Shown: positions 51,339 through 60,453 of the stretch, one piece after another
Position numbering within the stretch: the first letter of the stretch is position 1
Layout: every line of letters starts with the position of its first letter
From: Shimia abyssi
GTDB taxonomy: Bacteria > Pseudomonadota > Alphaproteobacteria > Rhodobacterales > Rhodobacteraceae
NCBI RefSeq assembly: GCF_003014475.1
Contig: NZ_PYGJ01000003.1
Location: 328,278 to 392,277, forward strand
DNA length: 64,000 nucleotides
Reading direction: 5' to 3'
Position numbers and translations under genes: made by a program
The notes under the pieces: generated by a model
Seen by the model: the letters and a program-made list of their open reading frames with translations, nothing else
Told to the model about the DNA's origin: nothing
The model's database searches: none

Positions 51339-52571
51339 CTATTTTTCGACGATGTGCGCATCAGCGCGCAATTGAGCGAGGTAGCTGTCGGCGAAGGAAT
51401 CCAGACGCTGTGCGCGCAGGGCGCTGGCCACATCTTCTCGAGAGAGTTCCTCGCCCAGTTCTGCGGTGCGACCGCAGAGCATGACCATCATCAGCAATTC
51501 GCCATTGGGCGAGGTCAGGTTCATCGAGATTTCATTGTCATCCAAACGGGCCAGTTCGAGCGCGATGTCGCGCGGGATGTCGGCGGGTGGCAGCGCTTCG
51601 CGGACGACGGTTCCGAGAGGGCGGTCCTGCGAGAAGCCGTAAAGGTCGTCGCAACGATCGACAGCATCGCGGATTTTGCGGGCGTCTTTCAGCGTGTCTG
51701 CAGAACGTCCGCCGGGCAGGTAGAACAAGGCGTAATCAATGGCGGAATAACGCGGCGTGGTGCGCGAGGTTTCTTCGACGCCGCGCATCTGGAACAGGGC
51801 CACCGCGTTTGGAAGTTGAACGGGATCAGTGACTTCGCCGGGGCCAAGGGCAGAGAGAATCGGTCGCAGCTGAGGGGGCAGATTAGTAATCGACATCCAT
51901 TCGATTTTGCCACCCTGTTCTTTGGTCGCAGAGGCCGAGTAGGTGCGCGCGGCGGCCTCAAAATCGGCAAAACTGCGAATATCGGCGAGCTGAAGCGCCA
52001 GTTGCGTGACCTGTTCGCGGGTTTGTGGCGTTGCGGGGATGACAATTTCCGACAGCAGAACGCGAATGCCGCCTGCGCCTGTGTTGGAGGCGATGGCGCG
52101 ATCGATTTCCTCTTCGGTGATCTGAACACGAGGGCCGAAACGGGTTTGGACAACACCGCGCCACGCAATACCAGCATAGGTGAAATCATACATGGTTTGG
52201 GGATCAACGCCTTCGGCAGCGAGTGCCTTGAGAAAATCGTCTGCCTCGAGGTTCGCGCGTGAGGCAAGTTCTGCGATACCAGCCTGAACGCCGTCTTCGC
52301 TGGGTTGGATCCCTGCGATTTCGGCGGCTTCCAGTTTCAGGCGGTCTTCGATCAGATCCTGACGTGCGAGTTTGCGCGGATCGCCGGGGCGGTTCAGAAC
52401 AGCCATCAAAAGAGCGCGCTGTTCGATTTCGTAATAGGTGATCACCCGGTCATTTATCGTGATGGCCGGTGAATACGCGCTCTGGGCCGCGATTGGGGCG
52501 GCGGCGAGGGGTGTCAGGGACGCGGCCAGCAGACCGGCGAAGAGGCGGCGAATGTTTGCGCGTAACGTCAT
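51339..52571 (-). CDS. surA: SurA-like periplasmic peptidyl-prolyl isomerase/chaperone
   Basis: 410 residues from ATG 52571; the upstream in-frame extension to 52703 is unlikely. Signal peptide with cleavage near AAQS (residue ~30). The SurA N-terminal part SAYSPAITINDRVITYYEIEQRALLM and a parvulin domain about 170-275 (IRVLLSEIVIPATPQTREQVTQLA, IEWMSITNLPPQL) are present; a second rotamase-like part follows with conserved GRSADTLKDARKI. It escorts outer-membrane proteins including LptD to BAM. Next to lptD as expected. Confidence 0.88.
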   Translation of the reverse strand: MTLRANIRRLFAGLLAASLTPLAAAPIAAQSAYSPAITINDRVITYYEIEQRALLMAVLNRPGDPRKLARQDLIEDRLKLEAAEIAGIQPSEDGVQAGIAELASRANLEADDFLKALAAEGVDPQTMYDFTYAGIAWRGVVQTRFGPRVQITEEEIDRAIASNTGAGGIRVLLSEIVIPATPQTREQVTQLALQLADIRSFADFEAAARTYSASATKEQGGKIEWMSITNLPPQLRPILSALGPGEVTDPVQLPNAVALFQMRGVEETSRTTPRYSAIDYALFYLPGGRSADTLKDARKIRDAVDRCDDLYGFSQDRPLGTVVREALPPADIPRDIALELARLDDNEISMNLTSPNGELLMMVMLCGRTAELGEELSREDVASALRAQRLDSFADSYLAQLRADAHIVEK

Positions 52572-52605
52572 GGTGCGTGTCTTTCTGCTCATTCGTTCTG
52601 GCCGG

Positions 52606-54768
52606 TCAGGTTCCACAGGTGCGGGTATAGCTTTGGTCGCTTGAGTTAACCGAAAAGCCCAGCAGTGCAAAGGAGAGACCGATACTCGTGCTTGAATTAA
52701 CACTAGTGGATGTGGAGAAGCGGCGCGAGACGGAAAGTTCGATCATCGTGCATTCGTTGCGATATTCGAGGCCCAATCCGGCCTCGGCCGTGCGGCCGCT
52801 GCCAGCGTCGTAGCGCCAGTCAAAAAGGCCGGTCCAATGGCGCGCCAGTCGGTAGCGACTGTCCAGCGCAATTTCGGAGACCGTGTCGGGCCGGTCCTCG
52901 GCGAGATCGGGGCCGAGCCACACATAAGATGCGTCGAGCCACAGGTCTGTGTTGCTCCAGCCAACCCGCGCCGAGGCTTTGTTGAGGCCCTCATTGGGAT
53001 CAAATAACGTACGCCCCACCAGTTCGAGACCGTTTTGGGTGCGATATTGCCCGGCGATCAGGAAGTCGGAGACTGTGTCAGAGAGGCCGGAGGAATCTGT
53101 GAAGTCAGCCTGGGCCTCTTGATGATAAACCTGACCAATGGTCAGATTGCCTTGCCAGCTGTCGGTTGAGTGGCGTGCCCAGTTCAGACCAACGGCGCCA
53201 GTGACACCGCGTTCGCGCCGGTCGTAGGATGGGAACCGAGAGAGGGCGAGCAGGTTGCCTTCGTCAAACTCGACCCGTGTGCTTTCATCATTGGCGATAT
53301 CCAGATCACTGCCGCCGGTCCACCCGATCTGTGCCACGGGCTCTAGCAGGTAGGTCGCGCCATCTGCGCCGCGTTTGCTCATTGGGTAACGAAGATAAGC
53401 CGCGACGGTTGGGGTGATCTGGCTTTCATGTGTGGAGACGGTGGCGTCGTCTTCGGTGCGATAAGCGTCAAAAGACAGTTCGCCGGTTACACCGGTGCGC
53501 AGCCCGTTGGACATGGTCCAGTTGCGACGCCAGAGTGCCGAGGCGTTGAAACGGCCCACATCTCGACCGTCTACTTCGGTGTCAGGATCGCCACTGTCCA
53601 TGTCGAAATCGGAGTCGCGTTGATGTGCATGCAACTCTAGCGTGGTGCGTATTTCGCCACCGATTGCGGACGGGTAATAGCGACGTTCCGTTTCCGCAAC
53701 AGCCACAAGCGTCGGCAATGTGTTGTTGTCTTCGTCTTCACGCAAGGATCGGTAATGCAACAGGGCAAAACGGGTGTTTTCGTTGCGTTTAGAGCGGCGC
53801 GCGGTGATGTCGCTAACCAGTCGGTCTTCATCAGAATAATCATAATCGGTTAGATAGCTATCATCTGTTACCGATTTGATATTGAATGATAATGTGTAGT
53901 CGCGGGGCAGCTCGAACCGACCATCAATGAACACATATCCGCGGATTTGGTTTGGCAAGATGGTATCGTCGGAAATCGCGCCGTAAAAGTTGATACGCCC
54001 CTTTTTGAACGCCTGACGGTAACGCAGCTCAAGAGTGCGGGTTTCCGACGAGAGATAGGGAGTCAGCGTCAGGTCGCGATGGTTTCCCATGGTTATGAAA
54101 TACGGCACTTTGAAGCCATAGCTGAGCTGCGAGGTGCTGCGGAAGGACGGAATCAGAAAACCATTGGCGCGGTCCAGTGTCGGGTCTGGCAAGCGCAGGT
54201 GCGGAAAGTAGAGAACGGGCACGTCACGCACCAAAAGACTGGCGTGATCAAAGTAGATCTGGCGTTCCTGTTCGTCGTGAATCACCCGGCGCGCGCGGAT
54301 CTGCCAGAGCGGAGGATCATCAGTGTCGCACACCCGGCAGGAGGAGACACTGGTCTTTGTCAGCACATTATAGCGCCCATCGACGCGGTCCATCTGGTTT
54401 GCAGCCAATTGGACCTGTTGACCGAGCACGACACGGGCGCTGCGCATCAGGCCATTGCGAAATTCGCTGTCTAGTTCGGCAGAGGAGGCAACGATGGTGG
54501 TTTCATTGCCCTGAACGATGCGAATTGGACCTTCGAGTGTGACCTTGTCAGCAACGGAATCATAGACGATGCGCGTCGCCATAAGGCGCGTGCCATCCAT
54601 GAGCGCCTCGACGTGGCCCTCGGCGGTCAGCACCGAGTCGCCGGTGACATAGACACGGTCGGCCACAAGCACGATATTGCTCGCTCCGGGGAGCGATTGC
54701 GCGTGGACAGACAGGGCCAGCGCAACCGACAGGGCCAGGCCAGAAAGAAGACGAGTGGCAGCGTTCAT
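52606..54768 (-). CDS. lptD: LPS-assembly protein LptD
   Basis: 720 residues from ATG 54768, which overlaps the lptG stop. Signal peptide (cleavage after VHAQS, near 25), then the OstA/LptA-like jelly-roll NIVLVADRVYVTGDSVLTAEGHVEALMDG, and the long C-terminal beta-barrel to the end. Two pairs of cysteines are present: SCRVC near 145-150 and late ones in RNECTM and RTCGT, corresponding to the disulfide needed for function. It inserts LPS in the outer leaflet. Part of lptF-lptG-lptD-surA-pdxA-rsmA. Confidence 0.95.
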   Translation of the reverse strand: MNAATRLLSGLALSVALALSVHAQSLPGASNIVLVADRVYVTGDSVLTAEGHVEALMDGTRLMATRIVYDSVADKVTLEGPIRIVQGNETTIVASSAELDSEFRNGLMRSARVVLGQQVQLAANQMDRVDGRYNVLTKTSVSSCRVCDTDDPPLWQIRARRVIHDEQERQIYFDHASLLVRDVPVLYFPHLRLPDPTLDRANGFLIPSFRSTSQLSYGFKVPYFITMGNHRDLTLTPYLSSETRTLELRYRQAFKKGRINFYGAISDDTILPNQIRGYVFIDGRFELPRDYTLSFNIKSVTDDSYLTDYDYSDEDRLVSDITARRSKRNENTRFALLHYRSLREDEDNNTLPTLVAVAETERRYYPSAIGGEIRTTLELHAHQRDSDFDMDSGDPDTEVDGRDVGRFNASALWRRNWTMSNGLRTGVTGELSFDAYRTEDDATVSTHESQITPTVAAYLRYPMSKRGADGATYLLEPVAQIGWTGGSDLDIANDESTRVEFDEGNLLALSRFPSYDRRERGVTGAVGLNWARHSTDSWQGNLTIGQVYHQEAQADFTDSSGLSDTVSDFLIAGQYRTQNGLELVGRTLFDPNEGLNKASARVGWSNTDLWLDASYVWLGPDLAEDRPDTVSEIALDSRYRLARHWTGLFDWRYDAGSGRTAEAGLGLEYRNECTMIELSVSRRFSTSTSVNSSTSIGLSFALLGFSVNSSDQSYTRTCGT

Positions 54769-55862
54769 CCGTCCTCCATATGCAACAAGAGGCCGAGTGC
54801 CAACATCACACTTGCCACCGGCGGAGCCCACGCGGCGAGCAAGACCGGAATCTGTCCGTTTTCCCCAAGTATCTGTGCAAAATTCCGGACGAAATAGAGC
54901 GCGAATCCGATCAGCACAGACACCAGAACCGCGACGCCGGTTTTACCAAACCGGGTGTGGCGCATGGTAAAGGCCGACGCGATAAGGACCATTGCAATCA
55001 GGAACAAAGGCTGCGCCAATTCCATATTAAGCCAAACCTGATGGCGGCGGGCGGAAAAGCCCGCCTCTTTTAGTTCATTGATAAATCGAGGCAAATCCCA
55101 GATCGGGATTGCAGACGGGGTGCCAAAGCGGTCGCGGATGCGGTCCGGGGTCAGCGTGCTGTCAAGGCGCAGAACTTCGTGCGATTTGGCGTTGGCCTCG
55201 GAATTGATACCGTGCACCAATGGCCATGCCTTGGCGTCATAAAGCTCCCATGCGCCTTCGACGAGGCGGGCTGAGCGGGCCTCGATCCGGGTGCGCGGCC
55301 CGCCGTCGGGCTGATAGGCGACAATGGTGACATTTGAAAACCGGGTCGCGTCGGCGTTGGTTTGTTCAGCGTGGATCACCGCCTGACCCTGAGCGCCGCC
55401 CTGACGCAACCAGAGACCTTCGCTGGACAATGACAGTGCGTCGCGCCCGCCAGAGCGCAGCTCATCGGCCAGTTGGTCATGTCGGATCGATGTAGACGCA
55501 ACAATCGGGTTGAACATAGTGACCGCAAAGAGGCCGATCAAAAGAGCGACGGTCACCGGGGACAGCAGCGACAGGATTGCGGATCGCCCGGCCGCCCGTA
55601 CGACGACGAGTTCGGACGTGCGTGACAGAGTGATAAACAGAGTGACGGTCGACAGGATCACCAGAAGCGGCAGGAGTTCGTAAAGCCCTTCGGGAGATTT
55701 TAACATTGAAAGCAAAAGGATGGAGCCAAAGCCAACCTCGTCAACGTTAAAACGGCGTACCTGTTCCATCAGGTCGACCAGTGCCATAAGCACAAAGAAG
55801 ACGGTCGTAAGGCCCAGAAAGATCAGGCAGAATTTGCGGGCAAAATAGAGATGGATCTTCAT
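54765..55862 (-). CDS. lptG: LPS export permease LptG
   Basis: 365 residues from ATG 55862, overlapping the lptF stop by four bases. The YjgP/YjgQ family pattern: YFARKFCLIFLGLTTVFFVLMALVDLMEQ with membrane helix 1, LLLSMLKSPEGLYELLPLLVILSTV, then the periplasmic beta-jellyroll (residues ~150-250) and three C-terminal helices. With LptF and LptB (not in the window) it extracts LPS from the inner membrane and passes it to LptC/A/D. Confidence 0.94.
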   Translation of the reverse strand: MKIHLYFARKFCLIFLGLTTVFFVLMALVDLMEQVRRFNVDEVGFGSILLLSMLKSPEGLYELLPLLVILSTVTLFITLSRTSELVVVRAAGRSAILSLLSPVTVALLIGLFAVTMFNPIVASTSIRHDQLADELRSGGRDALSLSSEGLWLRQGGAQGQAVIHAEQTNADATRFSNVTIVAYQPDGGPRTRIEARSARLVEGAWELYDAKAWPLVHGINSEANAKSHEVLRLDSTLTPDRIRDRFGTPSAIPIWDLPRFINELKEAGFSARRHQVWLNMELAQPLFLIAMVLIASAFTMRHTRFGKTGVAVLVSVLIGFALYFVRNFAQILGENGQIPVLLAAWAPPVASVMLALGLLLHMEDG

Positions 55863-57016
55863 GACGCGGCCTTTCGCCGGAACCGGATCGGGCGCGCAGA
55901 TAGCTGAAGAAGCAGCCCCACCAAAACGCACCCGGTCAAGGCGGGCAGATACGTCAGCGGCCACATGTTGGGATCATCGCCCACGGGATCGCTGACAGCG
56001 CCCTTCATGGTTTCAAGGCCAACAAGAAGCACAAATGCGATAAGGATTTGAGGCCAGACGCCAAAACGGCTGAAGCCACCCAAGAGCAACATGGCAAAGC
56101 CGACCAGCGGAAAAACGATCACGATCAGCGCCTGTGCTATACGCGCGTTTCCTTCGTAGACAACCCAGCCTCGTTTGGTCTCAAGTTCCTCAGCCACCGA
56201 GTGGCTGTCGAACAGCAGTCGATAAGTTGAGAGATGTTCAAGGCGCAAACGTTGGGTCGCGTCGATGTCCACCAAGGCGCTGATATCATACGAAAAATCT
56301 GAGAAGTTTGTGGTGATCAGGCTGTCGTTGGTCAAAGTATGAACCTGCGCAAGCCCGTTGACCATGACCAGCTTGGGGCCGCTTTCATCCTGCACAAGAT
56401 AGGCTTCCTCGGCGGTATAAGTTGTCGTGTGATCATCTGTACGCTGATCGGATAGAAAGACATCACGCAACACGCCGTCAGGTGCAATTTCACGGATATA
56501 AAATGTGACACCATTGGTAGGGTGCAAAAAGCTGCCCTCGGTCAAGAGACGGGCAGTGACGTTTTCGGTGATTTCCTTTTGACGACTTGTCAGTTCGCTG
56601 AGACTGGCAGGCACAAGAAAGTGGGTCAGGATCGACATCATCACCGCAACAATCATGCCAAAGAAAAACACAGGCCGCGCCAGACGCCACGGGCTGAATC
56701 CGGTGGCCTGCATCACGGTCAGTTCGCTTTCGCTGGACAAACGGTTGATCGCATAGACGGCGGCAGCAAAGACCGACACCGGCAATACGATGCGGATCAC
56801 ATTGGGCAGGCTAAGCACTGTAAGCTCGAAAAACACGCTCACGTTCTGGCCGCTGGCGATCAGCGTATCAAACAGCACAACCGCCCGATTGACCCAATAT
56901 ACCGACACCAAAACCAGCGCGAAAAAGCCAAACAGCGTCAGGAGCTGCGACAGGATATATCTGTCGAATCGACGCACTGCTCGAGAATCCCCCAATTCTT
57001 CTTTTGCAGCCGACAT
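55859..57016 (-). CDS. lptF: LPS export permease LptF
   Basis: 385 residues from ATG 57016. N-terminal RRFDRYILSQLLTLFGFFALVLVSVYWVNRAV with helix 1, LSLPNVIRIVLPVSVFAAAVYAINRLSSESELTVMQATGFSPWRLARP, the periplasmic domain and C-terminal helices ending near RPIRFRRKAAS. Partner of LptG. First gene of the minus-strand block; the 90-base gap to pepA holds divergent promoters. Confidence 0.94.
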   Translation of the reverse strand: MSAAKEELGDSRAVRRFDRYILSQLLTLFGFFALVLVSVYWVNRAVVLFDTLIASGQNVSVFFELTVLSLPNVIRIVLPVSVFAAAVYAINRLSSESELTVMQATGFSPWRLARPVFFFGMIVAVMMSILTHFLVPASLSELTSRQKEITENVTARLLTEGSFLHPTNGVTFYIREIAPDGVLRDVFLSDQRTDDHTTTYTAEEAYLVQDESGPKLVMVNGLAQVHTLTNDSLITTNFSDFSYDISALVDIDATQRLRLEHLSTYRLLFDSHSVAEELETKRGWVVYEGNARIAQALIVIVFPLVGFAMLLLGGFSRFGVWPQILIAFVLLVGLETMKGAVSDPVGDDPNMWPLTYLPALTGCVLVGLLLQLSARPIRFRRKAAS

Positions 57017-57106
57017 TAGAGGAAATGCGAGACTGGGAAAACTGCTATCTGGTCAAGACCATGTGTGCGCGCTAGGACTCACATACATCATGCAGGAGAG
57101 TGAGCC

Positions 57107-58582
57107 GTGACCAAACCCGTCAGCGTCAGTTTTGAAGAAACCAATCTGGATGCCATCGCGAGCGCCCAGGGGCGAGTTTGCATTCTGGTGCCGGTCGAGG
57201 GCAATCTGGGCCAAGAGGCGCGCCGAGTGAACCGGGTGACAAAAGGGGCGATTGCACGGTTACACGAGGCGCGCGAGGACGACGCCAAGGTAGGCGATAT
57301 TGTCACGCTGGACTGGCCTGTGGGCATGGCAGCAGAGGCAATTGACGTTGTGTACCTGCCACGGCGCTGCTCGATCGAAGAGGCGCGCAAGGCCGGGGCT
57401 GCGCTGGCACAAAAACGTGGTAGCAAGGCGATGTTGGTGTCGGCCGGTAATCACCCAAAAGCCGCGGAAATCGCGCTTGGGTTGGCGTTGCGGGATTATA
57501 TGTTTGCCGATCACAAGACAGACGAGGCCCCCGAAGACGAGCGGGCGGTGCGCATAATGGTGTCGCGTCCCGAAGATATTGAGGCCAAGGCAGCGCCTCA
57601 TTTGGCGGTGGCAGAAGGGGTTTTCTTTACCCGCGACTTAATCAATGAACCCGCAAATGTGCTAACCACCACCGAATTTGCCAACCGCCTTGAGGCGATG
57701 CGCGACATCGGCCTTGATGTCGAAGTGCTGGACGAAGATGCGCTGACCAAGCTGGGCATGGGGGCGTTGTTGTCGGTTGGACAGGGTTCGGACAGCCCGT
57801 CCAAGGTCGTGGTGATGCGCTGGAATGGCGGCGAAAAGGACGCCGCACCGCTGGCGCTGGTTGGGAAAGGCGTGGTGTTTGACACCGGCGGGATTTCGCT
57901 GAAACCGGCAGGTGGCATGGAAGATATGACCATGGATATGGGCGGTGCAGGGGTTGTTGCGGGTGCGATGCGCGCGATCGCGCTACGCAAGGCAAAGGCG
58001 AACGTCGTCGGGCTTGTTGGACTTGTCGAGAACATGCCGTCGGGCAATGCGACACGCCCCGGCGATGTGGTGACTTCGATGAAGGGCGACACGATTGAGG
58101 TGATCAATACTGACGCCGAAGGGCGGCTGGTGCTATGTGACGTAATGCACTACGCCCAAGAGCGGTTTAAACCGGCGGCGATGATTGATCTGGCCACCCT
58201 GACGGGTGCTGTGATCATCGGGCTGGGTCACGAGAATGCCGGCGTCTTTGCCAATGACGATCAGCTTTGCAACAATTTCCTGCGCGCCGCGGAGCTGGAA
58301 GGTGAGGGGGCATGGCGGATGCCGCTTGGCAAGGGATATGCCAAGCAGCTGAAATCGCGGATTGCGGATGTAAAGAATGTCGGCGGGCGGCCCGCCGGTT
58401 CGGTCACGGCGGCCGAGTTCCTGCACCGTTTTGTGCAGGACGGAATGCCTTGGATCCACCTTGATATAGCCGGTGTGGCCTCCGTCAAATCAGCCACGGA
58501 TTTTGCCCCCGCAGGGGCGACTGGCTGGGGGGTTATGGCGCTGAACCGGTTGGTGGCGGATCGCTTTGAGAACGCGGAGTAA
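57107..58582 (+). CDS. pepA: Leucyl (cytosol) aminopeptidase
   Basis: 491 residues from ATG/GTG 57107. M17 family: the catalytic metal motif VINTDAEGRLVLCDVMHYA near residue 328 and KGVVFDTGGISLKPAGGMEDMTMDMGGAG near 258 are complete, with the N-terminal macro-like domain before. It removes N-terminal residues using two zinc or manganese ions; members also bind DNA. Directly followed by holC (six-base gap), the usual pairing in Rhodobacterales and other proteobacteria. Confidence 0.95.
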   Translation: MTKPVSVSFEETNLDAIASAQGRVCILVPVEGNLGQEARRVNRVTKGAIARLHEAREDDAKVGDIVTLDWPVGMAAEAIDVVYLPRRCSIEEARKAGAALAQKRGSKAMLVSAGNHPKAAEIALGLALRDYMFADHKTDEAPEDERAVRIMVSRPEDIEAKAAPHLAVAEGVFFTRDLINEPANVLTTTEFANRLEAMRDIGLDVEVLDEDALTKLGMGALLSVGQGSDSPSKVVVMRWNGGEKDAAPLALVGKGVVFDTGGISLKPAGGMEDMTMDMGGAGVVAGAMRAIALRKAKANVVGLVGLVENMPSGNATRPGDVVTSMKGDTIEVINTDAEGRLVLCDVMHYAQERFKPAAMIDLATLTGAVIIGLGHENAGVFANDDQLCNNFLRAAELEGEGAWRMPLGKGYAKQLKSRIADVKNVGGRPAGSVTAAEFLHRFVQDGMPWIHLDIAGVASVKSATDFAPAGATGWGVMALNRLVADRFENAE

Positions 58583-58588
58583 CACATT

Positions 58589-59053
58589 GTGGGCGCTGCC
58601 TATTTCTATCATCTGACACGGGCACCGCTTGAAGTGACGCTGCCACAACTGCTGAGCAAGGCGCGCGGTGCCGGGTGGCGGGTGGCCGTTCGCGGGCGCG
58701 ATCCGGGGCGGATGGAATGGCTGGACCAGAAACTGTGGTTGCTGGGCGACGAAAGCTTTCTGCCGCATGGTCTGGCGGGGGGCGCGCATGATGCGCTGCA
58801 ACCCGTCCTGCTGACCACGTCACCTGAATGCCCAAACGGCGCCACATGCGTCATGGCAATCGATGGCGCCGAGGTGTCGGTGGATGAGGTGAACACCGCT
58901 GAACGCGTCTGCATCCTGTTTGACGGGCACGACCCAGAGGCGGTGCAGCGTGCACGCGGCCAATGGAAAGAGCTGAGCGACGCGGGGTGCAGTGCGCAAT
59001 ACTGGTCCGAAGAAGACGGTGCCTGGCGGAAAAAAGCCGAAACCGGCGCTTAG
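58589..59053 (+). CDS. holC: DNA polymerase III chi subunit
   Basis: 154 residues from GTG 58589. The family pattern YFYHLTRAPLEVTLPQLLSKARGAGWRVAVRG and the FLPHGLAG segment near 50 identify HolC, which links the clamp loader to SSB. RVCILFDGHDPEAVQRARGQWKELSDAG near 108 matches the C-terminal part. Follows pepA. The TAG stop overlaps the stop of the convergent aspartic protease gene. Confidence 0.92.
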   Translation: MGAAYFYHLTRAPLEVTLPQLLSKARGAGWRVAVRGRDPGRMEWLDQKLWLLGDESFLPHGLAGGAHDALQPVLLTTSPECPNGATCVMAIDGAEVSVDEVNTAERVCILFDGHDPEAVQRARGQWKELSDAGCSAQYWSEEDGAWRKKAETGA

Positions 59054-59640
59054 CGCGTCAGGATCATCTGGTTTCCGGTGATCGTAATTTGCTCAAAGCG
59101 TTGCAGATAAGACATCCCAAGGAGCGACTGGCTTAACTCGCCGCCATTGATCCGCGCGGGGATGTTCCGGTCGGTCAGGCCATCCAGCGACACTTGGTCC
59201 AGTGTGACGGGGGCGGTGCGCACTTCGCCATTGGCAGTCATGGCGCGCCCGTAAAACGGTAATGCATCGGGGTCAAACCCAACCTTGCGGGCATCCTGCT
59301 TGGACAAAACAATGTCCGTCGCCCCAGTGTCGACAATAAAGGTCAGCGGCGTGTCGTTCACATCCAATGTCAGGCGATAATGCCCATCCGGTCCGCGCGG
59401 TATCTCGATCCGGCCCGCATCCGCAAAAACGGCCTGCGTTGGGCGCACGGTCTGGCGAATATCGTCCCACAGGCCAACGGCGGCAATCATGCCAAGGATA
59501 ATCAACCCCCATAGCACCGCATGTTGCAAGGATTTGCCCAGCGACCGGCGATTGCTGACAAAGAACCAAAACCCGATCACTGCGGTTAATAGGACAAGAT
59601 AGGCCAGACGGCCCAAATCATAACTGCTCATGCCTTGCAT
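59050..59640 (-). CDS. Membrane-anchored retropepsin-like aspartic protease
   Basis: 196 residues from ATG 59640 (ATG 59631 is an alternative three codons downstream). Two hydrophobic helices at the N-terminus (LAYLVLLTAVIGFWFFV, LWGLIILGMIAAVGLW) precede a retropepsin fold with the active-site FIVDTGATDIVLS near residue 108 and a flap-like region. TIGR02281-type clan AA proteases match. The target is unknown; the protein is probably a single half-site that dimerises, as in retroviral enzymes. Confidence 0.88.
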   Translation of the reverse strand: MQGMSSYDLGRLAYLVLLTAVIGFWFFVSNRRSLGKSLQHAVLWGLIILGMIAAVGLWDDIRQTVRPTQAVFADAGRIEIPRGPDGHYRLTLDVNDTPLTFIVDTGATDIVLSKQDARKVGFDPDALPFYGRAMTANGEVRTAPVTLDQVSLDGLTDRNIPARINGGELSQSLLGMSYLQRFEQITITGNQMILTR

Positions 59641-59697
59641 ATAAGCGCGTTGGTGCGGGCTGAAAAGATGCGCTTTGCTCTCTCATACCGACCCATG

Positions 59698-59793
59698 CTT
59701 CCTTTCGCCCAAAATATCCCGGGGGTGAATTTTGCCTGCTAGGCAAAAGAGGGGGCTGGCCCCCTCATCGGTCGGATCGGCACCGCCGATCCG
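59698..59793 (-). repeat. Intergenic hairpin element, copy C
   Basis: On the minus strand: hairpin CGGATCGGC/GCCGATCCG (59773-59793), hairpin GAGGGGG/CCCCCTC (59749-59766), a TTTGCCT/AGGCAAA hairpin (about 59731-59747), then CCCGGGATATTTTGGGCG and AAAGGAAG (59698-59725). It follows the marC stop in that gene's direction. Confidence 0.75.
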
Positions 59794-59810
59794 AACCCTC
59801 TCAAGCCAAG

Positions 59811-60437
59811 TCACCCGGCAAAGCCAAAATCCCGCAGCCCTTCGAGGATGAACTGAACAGCCAACGCCGCCAGCAGCATCCCCAATAGCCGCGTCACCAC
59901 GACAATCCCCGTCCGCCCAAGAGCGCGTTCAAACAGCCCGGCCATCAGGAAAAGAACCAGACACACAACCAAGACCGCCAGCGCGACACCTAGTACTAGA
60001 AACGTGGTCTGAACACCCGGATGCTGCCCTGCAAGCAGTATAACAGTGGCAATTGAACCAGGTCCGGCGATCAGCGGGATAGCGATGGGAAAAACCGACG
60101 GATCAGGGTGATCGTCGTCTTCAGCCTCTTCCGCGCGGTCTTCACGGCGTTTGGTACGTCGTTCAAACAGCATATCAAGCGCGGTCAGGAACAAAAGCGC
60201 GCCGCCAGCAATGCGAAAGGCGGGCATCGAAATGCCGATAAATCCCAGCACTGCCTCACCAAGAAACGCAAACAACGCGAGGATGCCAAAAGAAATCACA
60301 CATGACCGGATCGCGATGGCACGCCGTGTCTGGGCTGGTACGCCTTGGGTCAACGCGACAAACATCGGCATCAGACCGATTGGGTCAATGATCACAAATA
60401 GCGTGAAAAACGCGGTGATGAGTGCGGCGCTGTCCAT
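59811..60437 (-). CDS. MarC-family membrane protein
   Basis: 208 residues from ATG 60437. Six hydrophobic segments; conserved FVIIDPIGLMPMFVALTQG near residue 14 and PLIAGPGSIATVILL near 118 identify MarC (UPF0056). Its biochemical role is not settled; the former link to multiple antibiotic resistance was not confirmed. Same strand as the ABC-F gene, 16 bases after it. Confidence 0.9.
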   Translation of the reverse strand: MDSAALITAFFTLFVIIDPIGLMPMFVALTQGVPAQTRRAIAIRSCVISFGILALFAFLGEAVLGFIGISMPAFRIAGGALLFLTALDMLFERRTKRREDRAEEAEDDDHPDPSVFPIAIPLIAGPGSIATVILLAGQHPGVQTTFLVLGVALAVLVVCLVLFLMAGLFERALGRTGIVVVTRLLGMLLAALAVQFILEGLRDFGFAG

Positions 60438-60453
60438 TTGATCACGCTAGTCC